Source: Lentilactobacillus parabuchneri DSM 5707 = NBRC 107865 (GTDB lineage: Bacteria; Bacillota; Bacilli; Lactobacillales; Lactobacillaceae). Taken from it: 64,000 nucleotides of DNA. The translations under genes and the position numbers were made by a program. This document shows, in pieces, positions 8,536 through 16,584 of the stretch. The notes below the pieces were generated by a model. That model was not told the DNA's origin. It made no database searches and saw only the letters and a program-made list of their open reading frames with translations. Positions within the stretch are counted from its first letter, which is position 1; each line of letters starts with the position of its first letter. Location of the stretch: positions 32,755-96,754 of the forward strand of contig NZ_AZGK01000008.1 of the NCBI RefSeq assembly GCF_001435315.1, written 5' to 3'.

Positions 8536-9339
8536 ATCGATACAACTGCCCGTCGTGGTATCACCAACTTCGACATCAAGGTCATCGGAATTACCCTGAT
8601 GTTCATCGACCACGTTCACGAAATGTTCAACGCCGCCGGAGTTCCGGACTGGGTCGACTGGTTTGGCCGTCCGGTCGCCACCATTTTTTTCTTCCTCAGT
8701 GTTGAAGGCTTTATTCATACCCACGACCAAAAACGCTATTTGAGTCGTCTGCTGATCGGCTTTTGGATCATGCAGATTGGTAATTTAGTCGTCCAACATT
8801 TCTTTAGCCTTGGAAACTTTGCGCTGATCAATAACATTTTCGGCGACTTATTCATTGGTGTCCTGACGATGTATGGCATTCAAACCATTTCACAAGGCCG
8901 CCAAAAACATCAACCATCTAAAATTTGGGGTGGGATCTTCCTCATCATTCTCCCCCTCATCTTTGCTGGCCTCATGATGACTGTCTTGTCCGCAAATCTT
9001 GGAGGCACCATCTGGATGAAGGTCGTATCATTACTTCCAAACCCATTACTTGCTGAAAATGGCTTTGTTCTTTATCTTGGGCCTTTGCTATACCTATTGC
9101 GAAAGAACCGAAACTGGCAGCTGTTAGCGATCGTCGCCGTTGCCCTCCTAACGACTGGATTTAATTTCAGCACCATGTTTACCACCAACTTCCAGTGGCT
9201 AATGTTTCTCGCTGTGATTCCAATTTACTTCTACAACGGCAAGCTCGGCCGCAGTATGAAAGGCTTCTTCTATGCTTTTTATCCGCTGCACATCTGGATT
9301 CTATATATTTTAGCATCATTGATGGGGATTCATTATTAA
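8536..9339 (+). CDS. TraX family membrane protein; start codon uncertain (ATC)
   Basis: A polytopic membrane protein of the TraX family (acyltransferase-like; named after the F-pilin N-acetyltransferase). The family start is normally a short 'TNF-x-LK' segment followed by 'xxxMLIDH'; here 'ITNFDIKVIGITLMFIDHVHEMF' matches it. That places the real N-terminus upstream of the first in-frame ATG at 8599, which lies inside the first helix and has no ribosome site. The frame is open back to about 8515 but has no ATG, GTG or TTG. AAGGAG at 8523 is followed seven bases later by ATC GAT ACA, so either ATC initiates or the ATG has been lost by mutation. The end 'FYPLHIWILYILASLMG' fits the family. Acceptor substrate unknown. 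Confidence 0.8.
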   Translation: MDTTARRGITNFDIKVIGITLMFIDHVHEMFNAAGVPDWVDWFGRPVATIFFFLSVEGFIHTHDQKRYLSRLLIGFWIMQIGNLVVQHFFSLGNFALINNIFGDLFIGVLTMYGIQTISQGRQKHQPSKIWGGIFLIILPLIFAGLMMTVLSANLGGTIWMKVVSLLPNPLLAENGFVLYLGPLLYLLRKNRNWQLLAIVAVALLTTGFNFSTMFTTNFQWLMFLAVIPIYFYNGKLGRSMKGFFYAFYPLHIWILYILASLMGIHY

Positions 9340-9346
9340 GGCAAAT

Positions 9347-9388
9347 TAAAAGACGATTTTTCCAGCAATTGGAGAAATCGTCTTTTTT
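9347..9388. terminator. bidirectional terminator between convergent genes
   Basis: AAAAGACGATTT pairs with AAATCGTCTTTT around a TTCCAGCAATTGGAG loop, with T runs on both strands. It serves the TraX gene and the convergent metalloprotease gene. Confidence 0.85.
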
Positions 9389-9404
9389 GTGACCAATCAA
9401 CAAA

Positions 9405-11546
9405 TTAAGAATTTTTGACTGCATCTGTCGGCTTTATATAGCCATCTTTATATTGATCAAGTGAAGTGGACACTGACTCATACCCGGATAATTTTCCTGA
9501 CTGTACTTGATAGCCAGAATCATCAAAGAAATCTCCGTAAGATTTAGCATTCCCAGCAAGTCCACTAATCGCCTTAGGGCTTCCGCCGCCTCCAATGGAC
9601 ATTCCACCAAGCTGTGCATGATCAAGTACCGAATAATACCCCTGAGCAAGTGCGCTGTCAGTTGCTTTCGCATCATTGCCAATGTGAGCGTGGTCTTTCA
9701 CGATTGCCATCTCATCAACAATGGCATGACCCGTCAGCTTTCCATACTGATCAACGATCCCATAGTCTCTGACAGAAGCATGATCTTCAACACTTGCATT
9801 GCCTTCAACTAAAGCATGTCCAGAAATATGTGCATCACCGGAAACATCTGCATGATCTTTAACAACAGCATGACCAGTAATAACCGCATGGTCTTTTACT
9901 TTCGCATGATCAAGAATTGCTGCCCCCTTACCAACGGTCACATCCTTTCCTACAGATGCCGTATTGGCTACGAAGCCGCCATCTTTCGTGTAGTATCCAC
10001 TTACACCTTTCAAACTGGTCTGTGGTCGACTTGCTGGGGTCGCATTTTTAAGGGTAACTTGATAGGGATAGCGCGCTTTTGAGTTGTATGGATGCGCCTT
10101 TTCAGAAAATTGTTTACTATCAATTGATAGCCCAAATGTGTTCACATCAACATTTTTCTTATCCGGGGTCGCTGCCACACTCAAATAAACATCGTCAGTT
10201 TGTTTGACGGAAATACTTTTTGAGCCATTGCTTCTAAACAGCTTTGAATATCTTGCAGAAGCGCCATTTCCCGGCTGAACAATCAATCTAGCTCGCCAGT
10301 CAGCTCCGTGCTTTTTTGTCAATCCTTTAAGGCTGACTGTTAGCTTAGTTTGATTTTGTTTGTGCTTAAATTTGGGTTGTAATTTGATTATATTAAACGC
10401 ATTGGCCTGTGGCGTCCTTTCATTAGGCACGCGAAATGTATTAGATGTATGATTGACCTTTTCCATCTGAGTATAAAATTGTTGCCAGTAGAGATTATGT
10501 TGCTTAAACAGACTATTAAGTGCGATTGAATAAAGCGTTTTGGGTGAATAAGGCTGACTATCATTACCAGCCCATTCCAAGCTTGCAATTCGACTAGCAT
10601 AGTCTCCAAACAATGTTTTTTGGCTAACTCGCGGTGTATTTTTTCTCAATATTTTGAAAAATGTTTCATGGGAATTGGTTTTATCGCCATTCGTTAGAAG
10701 CTTTTTCATCAAGTTACTCGAAATATTCAAGTGATCTGGATTGTGTTGTAAAAATAACAGTAGTGGCCAAGCCTCATAGAATGCTCTCCCATTAACAGGT
10801 GTGAGCATGGTCGCCCGCAAATACATTTCACTCAATGAAGTCCCTAAGTTGTTCCCTGAGTTGCGGTAAACATCGCTATATGCGTATTCTTCTCGAAACC
10901 AGTTTGCAACAGTTTCATACCAAGGCTGTAAATATTTTCCGTCATTCCAACTATTATTTCCTTGAGCAAACTGAACATCATGACCAAACTCATGAGGAAC
11001 ACCTGAACCCCACCAATCTTTGGAAGGCTCAAGGGCGGCGACTTGGGCAGCAAAGTATGGATACGTTTGGGAATCACGATCGGCATAGGCCCATGCATTC
11101 TGGACACCACTCAGCCCTGTGTCTGCCAATAACACATTTAACTTGTATGGCTGTTGTTGATCATAGGGTTTATTAATTGCATACAATGGCGGCGTCATTT
11201 TCATCTCACCAATGTAAACCTGCCAAACCTGTTCCATTAATGTGCCCGCCTCTTTCAAATAAGCAAGTGTCACCTTTGACGCATTACCAGAATTTCCCCA
11301 ATAGAAGTTAAAGTGGCTTGTTTCATAATGATTCGCATTTTGCGCACTAATTGTGACTCCTTTTAACTCAAATGCGCGTGTCGGCAATGACGAACTGGAC
11401 TGAGTTGAAATTGTGTCCATATCTCCAGTGGTCCCCAAAGTATCAGCACTCACATTTTCTTGAAATATAACTGCCGACGCCAGTACCCATAGAAGTATCG
11501 CCAAGATATGTTTCGACCAATGTATATGTATTTTCCGACTTTTCAT
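9405..11546 (-). CDS. secreted Svx-like zinc metalloprotease with C-terminal beta-helix-like repeats
   Basis: A 713-aa exported protein. Residues 1-34 form a signal peptide ending 'NVSADT'. The next ~350 residues resemble the Svx/AvrXca-type proteins of plant pathogens and saprophytes. The zinc motif HEFGH is at 185-189, with a likely third ligand in 'WYETVANWFREEY' about 25 residues on, the gluzincin spacing. A middle beta-rich domain (about 380-510) follows. From about residue 520 to 640 there are short repeats of the form 'V-x-DHA-x-V/I-x-GHA', like the hexapeptide turns of a left-handed beta helix. No anchor motif is visible. It has its own promoter and a GGGAGG site, so it is probably monocistronic. 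An extracellular or wall-bound protease is likely; the substrate is unknown. Confidence 0.8.
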   Translation of the reverse strand: MKSRKIHIHWSKHILAILLWVLASAVIFQENVSADTLGTTGDMDTISTQSSSSLPTRAFELKGVTISAQNANHYETSHFNFYWGNSGNASKVTLAYLKEAGTLMEQVWQVYIGEMKMTPPLYAINKPYDQQQPYKLNVLLADTGLSGVQNAWAYADRDSQTYPYFAAQVAALEPSKDWWGSGVPHEFGHDVQFAQGNNSWNDGKYLQPWYETVANWFREEYAYSDVYRNSGNNLGTSLSEMYLRATMLTPVNGRAFYEAWPLLLFLQHNPDHLNISSNLMKKLLTNGDKTNSHETFFKILRKNTPRVSQKTLFGDYASRIASLEWAGNDSQPYSPKTLYSIALNSLFKQHNLYWQQFYTQMEKVNHTSNTFRVPNERTPQANAFNIIKLQPKFKHKQNQTKLTVSLKGLTKKHGADWRARLIVQPGNGASARYSKLFRSNGSKSISVKQTDDVYLSVAATPDKKNVDVNTFGLSIDSKQFSEKAHPYNSKARYPYQVTLKNATPASRPQTSLKGVSGYYTKDGGFVANTASVGKDVTVGKGAAILDHAKVKDHAVITGHAVVKDHADVSGDAHISGHALVEGNASVEDHASVRDYGIVDQYGKLTGHAIVDEMAIVKDHAHIGNDAKATDSALAQGYYSVLDHAQLGGMSIGGGGSPKAISGLAGNAKSYGDFFDDSGYQVQSGKLSGYESVSTSLDQYKDGYIKPTDAVKNS

Positions 11547-11585
11547 GTAATGACCTCCCTAAATAATTTAATGACGCATGCTTTC

Positions 11586-11613
11586 ATTATAATTAGGTTA
11601 GATTATTAAGCAA
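11586..11613 (-). promoter_or_regulatory. promoter of the metalloprotease gene
   Basis: On the minus strand: TTGCTT, 16 bases, TATAAT, 40 bases before the coding start. Confidence 0.65.
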
Positions 11614-11651
11614 ATATTAATATATCACAAATTAAATTTAATTTTAATCAA

Positions 11652-11692
11652 GAAAAAGATGCCTCCCGCCATTATTCCGGAGAGGCATCACT
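11652..11692 (-). terminator. terminator of the ABC exporter/lipoprotein operon
   Basis: GATGCCTC pairs with GAGGCATC, followed by TTTTT on the minus strand, just after the lipoprotein stop. Confidence 0.85.
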
Positions 11693-11713
11693 TTTATATA
11701 TATGAATCATATT

Positions 11714-12637
11714 TTACTTCGTAATAAACACATACAACGTACTGGTCGAATATCCCAGACTAAACAGTAAGCCGTTAGAGTGGAACTTCGGCGCTGTTGT
11801 GGAACTGGATTTCTTCGCCTTTGCCTGCTTTTGGAACTTCTTCAAAACGTGCTTGGCATTGGCGCCGACACTTTCCGATAAGACTGAAAATGAAACGATA
11901 AACGGCTTAAGTTCAGACTTATGCTTCAAGCTGGACACCGGGACCATCATTGCAATTCCCAAAACCTTATCACCGTTTAGATTTGCTCTCAAAACCATCT
12001 TGTTGGTCGAAATCAAATTATGAATGCCCGTTTGTGGTTTTTTCGGCAGCAATTGATCCTTGACACTCGCCTTCGCCTGCTTCATCGCTGGTGCAAGTTG
12101 GGCTTGCGTTTGCTTGAGCTTGGCTGCTTCCTGCTTCAAAGCCATGGCTTGTTGGGCCTTCTTCTGCATGGCCGCTACGCTCGTATCCTTACTGGATTTA
12201 AGCGCTTGGGATTGCTTTTTTAACTGGGCAGCCTGCTTTGCCATCCCGGCTGCCAGCTTTTGATCCTTCGTTGACAATGCCGATCCGGTTAACGCTTGGT
12301 TGTATGAAGCGCGCATCTTCTGGTAGCTGGCAACGACCTTTGCCTTGGCTACCGTTACCGTCTGGTGTTTGCCGTCCGCTGTCAGCTTAACCGTTTGCTG
12401 GTAATTCTTGGTCGGTACACTAATCACAAAAGCACCACTATCCGTTTTCACCGACTTCTTGGGGCCATTATTGACCGTGTAGTGAACCTGATTTTGGTTA
12501 CTCTTTCCTTTGACGGTCACAGCCAGGGCGTTGGCATTCAAATGATGGTTCGATACCGTCAGCGTTGGTGTGCCACAGCCACTCAGCACGATCATGAGAG
12601 AAGCTGCTGCGATCAATAAGCTCAATATTTTTTTCAT
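11714..12637 (-). CDS. lipoprotein with helical Ala/Lys/Gln-rich domain
   Basis: A 307-aa predicted lipoprotein starting 'MKKILSLLIAA', with lipobox 'LSGC' (Cys near residue 21). The part after the cysteine is beta-rich ('LTVSNHHLNANALAVTVKG'), resembling an Ig-like or bacterial carbohydrate-binding strand set. It is followed by a long Ala/Lys/Gln segment (about 110-200) typical of a coiled coil. I chose the ATG at 12637 because GGGAGGAG lies upstream and the lipobox then sits correctly. It starts 14 bases after the ABC transporter stop, so it is the last gene of that operon. It may act as an accessory or substrate-capture subunit of the exporter; this is inference from position. Confidence 0.8.
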   Translation of the reverse strand: MKKILSLLIAAASLMIVLSGCGTPTLTVSNHHLNANALAVTVKGKSNQNQVHYTVNNGPKKSVKTDSGAFVISVPTKNYQQTVKLTADGKHQTVTVAKAKVVASYQKMRASYNQALTGSALSTKDQKLAAGMAKQAAQLKKQSQALKSSKDTSVAAMQKKAQQAMALKQEAAKLKQTQAQLAPAMKQAKASVKDQLLPKKPQTGIHNLISTNKMVLRANLNGDKVLGIAMMVPVSSLKHKSELKPFIVSFSVLSESVGANAKHVLKKFQKQAKAKKSSSTTAPKFHSNGLLFSLGYSTSTLYVFITK

Positions 12638-12650
12638 CGTCTGCTCCTCC

Positions 12651-14537
12651 CTAATCAAATGAAACGTCATCTGAGAATTGACTGTTGTACAAGTCGGCAT
12701 AGAAACCATTTTTGGCAAGCAGCTCATTATGCGTTCCGGTTTCAACAACTGCTCCATGATTCATCACAATAATGTTGTCTGCATTTTGAATTGTCGACAA
12801 TCTGTGAGCCACGACAAAGCTGGTCCGATTTTCCAACAACTGACTCATAGCGTGCTGGATCTGAACTTCGGTCCGAGTATCAACGGAACTGGTGGCCTCA
12901 TCCAAAATCAGAATTTCAGGGTTCGCCACAAAGGCGCGGGCAATCGTAATTAGTTGACGCTGTCCTTGAGAAATATTGGAAGCAGACTCATTTAAGATGG
13001 TATCGTAGCCCTTTGGCAGCTTACGGACGAATTCATCCACGTGAGCAGCTTTAGCGGCTTCAATGATTTCTTCTTTGGAAGCATCTTCGCGGCCGTATTT
13101 AATGTTGTCATAAATCGACCCCGTGAACAGCCAGGTATCTTGGAGAACCATCGCAAAGTGAGACCGCAATGCTTCTCGATCCAAATCTCTGGTGTCGACA
13201 CCCTTGAGGCGAATACTACCGCCCTTAACGTCGTAGAAGCGCTCCAACAGGTTAATGATGGTTGTCTTACCAGCACCGGTCGGACCGACGATAGCGACCT
13301 GCTGGCCACGTTTAACGGCAAGGTTATAATCCTTCATCAACAACTCGTCATCGTTGTAGCCAAACTGAACGTGTTCCAACTCGACCAAATTATCGGTATT
13401 TTCTTCAATCGGTCGATTTTGCTTGGTATTCTTCATTTCTTCTTCATCAATCACTTCAAACACCCGCTCAGCTGAAGCGATCGTCGACTGAATGGTGTTC
13501 ATCAAGTTGGCTAACTGAGAAATTGGTTGTGAAAACTGGTTGGTATACTGCAAGAAGGCCTGCACGTTACCAAGGGTGACCGTTCCGTTCGCAACCTGGA
13601 TGCCACCAACAACGGCAACGAAGACGTAACCAATGTTATTTAAGAAGATCATCATGGGCATGATAATCCCTGAAATAAATTGGGCTTTCCAAGCAGCTTG
13701 ATAATATTTCTTATTTTGAACTTCAAACTGGTCAATCGTGTCCTGTTCCTTATTAAAACTCTTGAGGACGATTTGGCCAGCGTAGTTTTCTTCCACTTGG
13801 TTGTTTAATAAGCCAAGACTCTTCTGTTGGGCCGCGAAATACTTCTGGGATCGTGGTGCAATCACGCCGACAATTAACAAGCTCAACGGAATCGTTACCA
13901 ATGCAATCAAGGTCAATTTCCAACTAATCGTAAACATCATCCACAAAGTTCCAATGAAGGTCACAAAAGACGTAACCGCCTGGGTAAGACTTTGTTGGAG
14001 GGTGCTGGCGATATTATCCATATCGTTAACCGCCCGGCTCATGACATCACCGTTACTGTGCGTATCGTAGTATTGGATGGGCACCAGGCGCATCTTTTGT
14101 TTCATTTGCCGCCGTAATTTATAGACCGTATTCTGTGAAATTCGGGTCATAATATACTGTTGCAAGAAGCTGAAGACCGCAGAAGCCAAATACATCACAA
14201 GAACGATGAGAATAATTTGGACAATCTTTTGATAGTTAATCGGAAGTGAAGCCACGCTAAAGCCGGCTTTTTGTTGGGCATTTCCCTTCATCAAGCCCTT
14301 AAAGATTTCAGTCGTTGCTTCTCCTAAAATCTTCGGGGTTCGAATCTGGAAGATAACACTGATAATGGCAAAGGCCAGAACCAGGATTAAACCGACCAGG
14401 CGATCTTGCATGTAATCCAGCAGTCGCTTAGTGGTTCCCCAAAAGTTATGGGGTTTTTCGACAACTCCCTGAAAACCGCCATGGCCACCATGATTTTGGT
14501 TGCCGGCAGGTTGTGGTGCCGTATCTTTTTCAGCCAT
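12651..14537 (-). CDS. heterodimeric multidrug ABC exporter, subunit with consensus catalytic site
   Basis: A 628-aa half-transporter: a cytoplasmic N-terminal extension with Gly/His/Asn-rich sequence, six transmembrane helices (about 45-330) and an ATPase domain. Walker A is 'GPTGAGKTT', the signature is 'ISQGQRQ', Walker B with catalytic Glu is 'ILILDEATS' and the H-loop is 'FVVAHRLST'. Its partner, encoded just upstream, carries the degenerate residues. This division matches the LmrCD, BmrCD and TM287/288 type of heterodimeric exporter. Its start overlaps the partner's stop by one base (TAATG), so synthesis is coupled. Probable substrates are lipophilic drugs or lipids. Confidence 0.92.
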   Translation of the reverse strand: MAEKDTAPQPAGNQNHGGHGGFQGVVEKPHNFWGTTKRLLDYMQDRLVGLILVLAFAIISVIFQIRTPKILGEATTEIFKGLMKGNAQQKAGFSVASLPINYQKIVQIILIVLVMYLASAVFSFLQQYIMTRISQNTVYKLRRQMKQKMRLVPIQYYDTHSNGDVMSRAVNDMDNIASTLQQSLTQAVTSFVTFIGTLWMMFTISWKLTLIALVTIPLSLLIVGVIAPRSQKYFAAQQKSLGLLNNQVEENYAGQIVLKSFNKEQDTIDQFEVQNKKYYQAAWKAQFISGIIMPMMIFLNNIGYVFVAVVGGIQVANGTVTLGNVQAFLQYTNQFSQPISQLANLMNTIQSTIASAERVFEVIDEEEMKNTKQNRPIEENTDNLVELEHVQFGYNDDELLMKDYNLAVKRGQQVAIVGPTGAGKTTIINLLERFYDVKGGSIRLKGVDTRDLDREALRSHFAMVLQDTWLFTGSIYDNIKYGREDASKEEIIEAAKAAHVDEFVRKLPKGYDTILNESASNISQGQRQLITIARAFVANPEILILDEATSSVDTRTEVQIQHAMSQLLENRTSFVVAHRLSTIQNADNIIVMNHGAVVETGTHNELLAKNGFYADLYNSQFSDDVSFD

Positions 14538-16273
14538 TATTTGTCATCCTCCTCTCGTAATTGTGAGTGAATAATTTCTTGATAAACCTTGTTGTTGGCG
14601 CGGAGCTCATCGTGAGTGCCTTTGCCAACCAACTTACCGTTATCAAGCACTAAGATCAGGTCAGCGTCAGCCACCGTGGCGATTCGTTGGGCCACGATAA
14701 CCGTAATGCTTTGCTGGATATGCTCATCAGCTCTTAAAGCAGCCCGCAAATCAGCATCGGTCTTGAAATCCAGTGCTGAAAAGGAGTCATCAAAGACGTA
14801 CACAGCGGACTTCTTAACCAGGGCTCTGGCAATGGCCAACCGTTGCTTTTGACCACCTGAGAAGTTATCCCCACCTTGTTCGACTTGCAAATCAAGGCCA
14901 GCTGGATCTTCTTCAACGAAATCTTTGGCTCGAGCAATTTCCAGTGCATGCCAAATCTCATCATCAGTGGCATTGGGATTTCCGTACTTCATATTATCGC
15001 GAATGGATCCGGTGAATAAGGTCGCTTTTTGAGGAACAAAGGACACCTGATTTCGCAGGTCTTTCATCGAAAAATCGTTGATGTTATGACCATCCAACTC
15101 GATTTCACCTTTATCAACATCGTAAAAACGCGGAATCAAGCTGACCAGCGTCGTCTTTCCTGAACCGGTTCCCCCGATGATCGCAACCGTTTGGCCGCTG
15201 CTAGCTTTAAAATCGATATCCGAAAGCGCCGGCATTTCTGCTTGACGATAGCGGTAGTCGACATGATCAAATGATAAGGTATGTTGCTTGACGTTTGGGT
15301 CAAGGGCGACGGGATGTTCCGCTGGCTTCATGGTTGATTTCAATGCAAAGACCGTCTGAATCCGTTTGGCAGAAGCTTGCGCCCGTGGAATAAAGACGAA
15401 AACCATCGAAAGCATCATGAAGCTCATCAGAATCTGCATGGCGTAACTCATGAACGCAATCAGGTTACCAACTTGCATCGACTGAGCACCAATTAATTTG
15501 GCACCAAACCAGACAATCGCGACGTTAGTACCACTCATAATCAGCGTCATCACTGGAAATGCCAAGGCGACAATCGTGTTAACCTTAATCGCATTGGCAG
15601 TGTAATCCTTGTTGGCATCCTCGAAGCGATCCTGTTCAAACTGGTCTTGACGAAATGCCCGAATAACCCGAACTCCGGTCAAGCCTTCACGGAAAATCCG
15701 GTTAATCTTATCGGTCTTTGTCTGCATTGCTCTAAACAATGGAACAGAAAAATACAGCAGCAGGCCGACAAAGATAATCATAATTGGCAAAACAACCAGG
15801 AAAATCATCGTCAATTGATGATCCTTGGTGTAAGCCAAAAAGCTCGCACCGATCAGCATGATGGGTGCCATTAACATCATTCGCAGCATAATAATGGCAA
15901 CGTTTTGAATCTGAACCACATCGTTGGTCGTCCGGGTGATTAATGATGACGTTTCAATTTGGTCATATTCATCCTTCGAAAAATTGATAACTTTGCGGTA
16001 AACGTCACTTCGCAAGTTTTGACCCAACTTTTGTGAAGTCCGGGCAGCGAGAAAGACGTTGCAGATTGCCGCCAATATACTTATCAGCGAGAAGCCGGCC
16101 ATTTCAAAGCCGATCTTCCAGATATAGTTAATGTCTCCTTTGGCCACCCCATTATTAACAATGTCCGAGGTCAAGCTGGGAAGGTTCAAATTTGCAATAA
16201 CTTGAACGATCATAAACAGCACTGCCCCAAGAACTGCCAGGTATGAGATCCGTCCTTTGGCAATTTTCAGCAT
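14537..16273 (-). CDS. heterodimeric multidrug ABC exporter, subunit with degenerate catalytic site
   Basis: A 578-aa half-transporter with six transmembrane helices followed by an ATPase domain with Walker A 'GGTGSGKTT' and a canonical 'FSGGQKQ' signature. The Walker B glutamate is replaced by Asp ('VYVFDDSFS') and the H-loop His by Gln ('VIVAQRIAT'). Both changes are the known marks of the non-hydrolysing site in asymmetric exporters such as TM287/288. It is first in the three-gene operon with the consensus subunit and the lipoprotein. The ATG has a GGAAGGAG site and the promoter is at 16337-16365. No intact regulator gene is adjacent. Confidence 0.92.
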   Translation of the reverse strand: MLKIAKGRISYLAVLGAVLFMIVQVIANLNLPSLTSDIVNNGVAKGDINYIWKIGFEMAGFSLISILAAICNVFLAARTSQKLGQNLRSDVYRKVINFSKDEYDQIETSSLITRTTNDVVQIQNVAIIMLRMMLMAPIMLIGASFLAYTKDHQLTMIFLVVLPIMIIFVGLLLYFSVPLFRAMQTKTDKINRIFREGLTGVRVIRAFRQDQFEQDRFEDANKDYTANAIKVNTIVALAFPVMTLIMSGTNVAIVWFGAKLIGAQSMQVGNLIAFMSYAMQILMSFMMLSMVFVFIPRAQASAKRIQTVFALKSTMKPAEHPVALDPNVKQHTLSFDHVDYRYRQAEMPALSDIDFKASSGQTVAIIGGTGSGKTTLVSLIPRFYDVDKGEIELDGHNINDFSMKDLRNQVSFVPQKATLFTGSIRDNMKYGNPNATDDEIWHALEIARAKDFVEEDPAGLDLQVEQGGDNFSGGQKQRLAIARALVKKSAVYVFDDSFSALDFKTDADLRAALRADEHIQQSITVIVAQRIATVADADLILVLDNGKLVGKGTHDELRANNKVYQEIIHSQLREEDDK

Positions 16274-16336
16274 TTTGCTACTCCTTCCAGGTTCGTTATT
16301 TTAATGATTCTTTTACATATATTTAGGTACCGAACT

Positions 16337-16365
16337 ATATTACTGCTAGTCAATCTAAAATACAA
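16337..16365 (-). promoter_or_regulatory. promoter of the ABC exporter operon
   Basis: On the minus strand: TTGTAT, 17 bases, TAATAT, about 65 bases upstream of the first subunit. Confidence 0.6.
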
Positions 16366-16385
16366 GCATAATTTAGAAAAATAAT

Positions 16386-16442
16386 ATGCAAACAGATACT
16401 TCCTATTATGAACTTCTCGGCCGTGAGTTTCATCAATGTTAA
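16386..16442 (+). pseudogene. 18-codon open frame, possible regulator remnant
   Basis: A short open frame divergent from the ABC exporter, reading 'MQTDTSYYELLGREFHQC' then stop. The start resembles the N-terminus of small MarR-type regulators that often sit opposite multidrug exporters, and the following ~100 bases are interrupted by stops. No ribosome site is visible. The rest of the 311-base gap (16274-16584) holds only the exporter promoter and the terminator of the MFS gene. Confidence 0.25.
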
Positions 16443-16514
16443 TCAAAAATTTTGGGTGCGGTGAACTGCTACGAGATTAGAACTTATTAGCGAACATTGT
16501 AGTTGTTTTAACAG

Positions 16515-16562
16515 CAAACAAAAGGCCGAGCCATCAATAGATTAATGATGGCTCGACCTTTG
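16515..16562. terminator. terminator of the ICL-family/MFS operon (symmetric)
   Basis: GAGCCATCA and TGATGGCTC pair around TTAATCTAT, flanked by A and T runs, so it can act on both strands. It follows the MFS stop. Confidence 0.85.
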
Positions 16563-16584
16563 ATCCTCCACTATTCAGATAGTT

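Noticed and set aside
9507..10082. Plus-strand frames opposite the beta-helix tail of the metalloprotease
   Set aside because: Arise from the periodic repeat codons on the other strand; no start signals.
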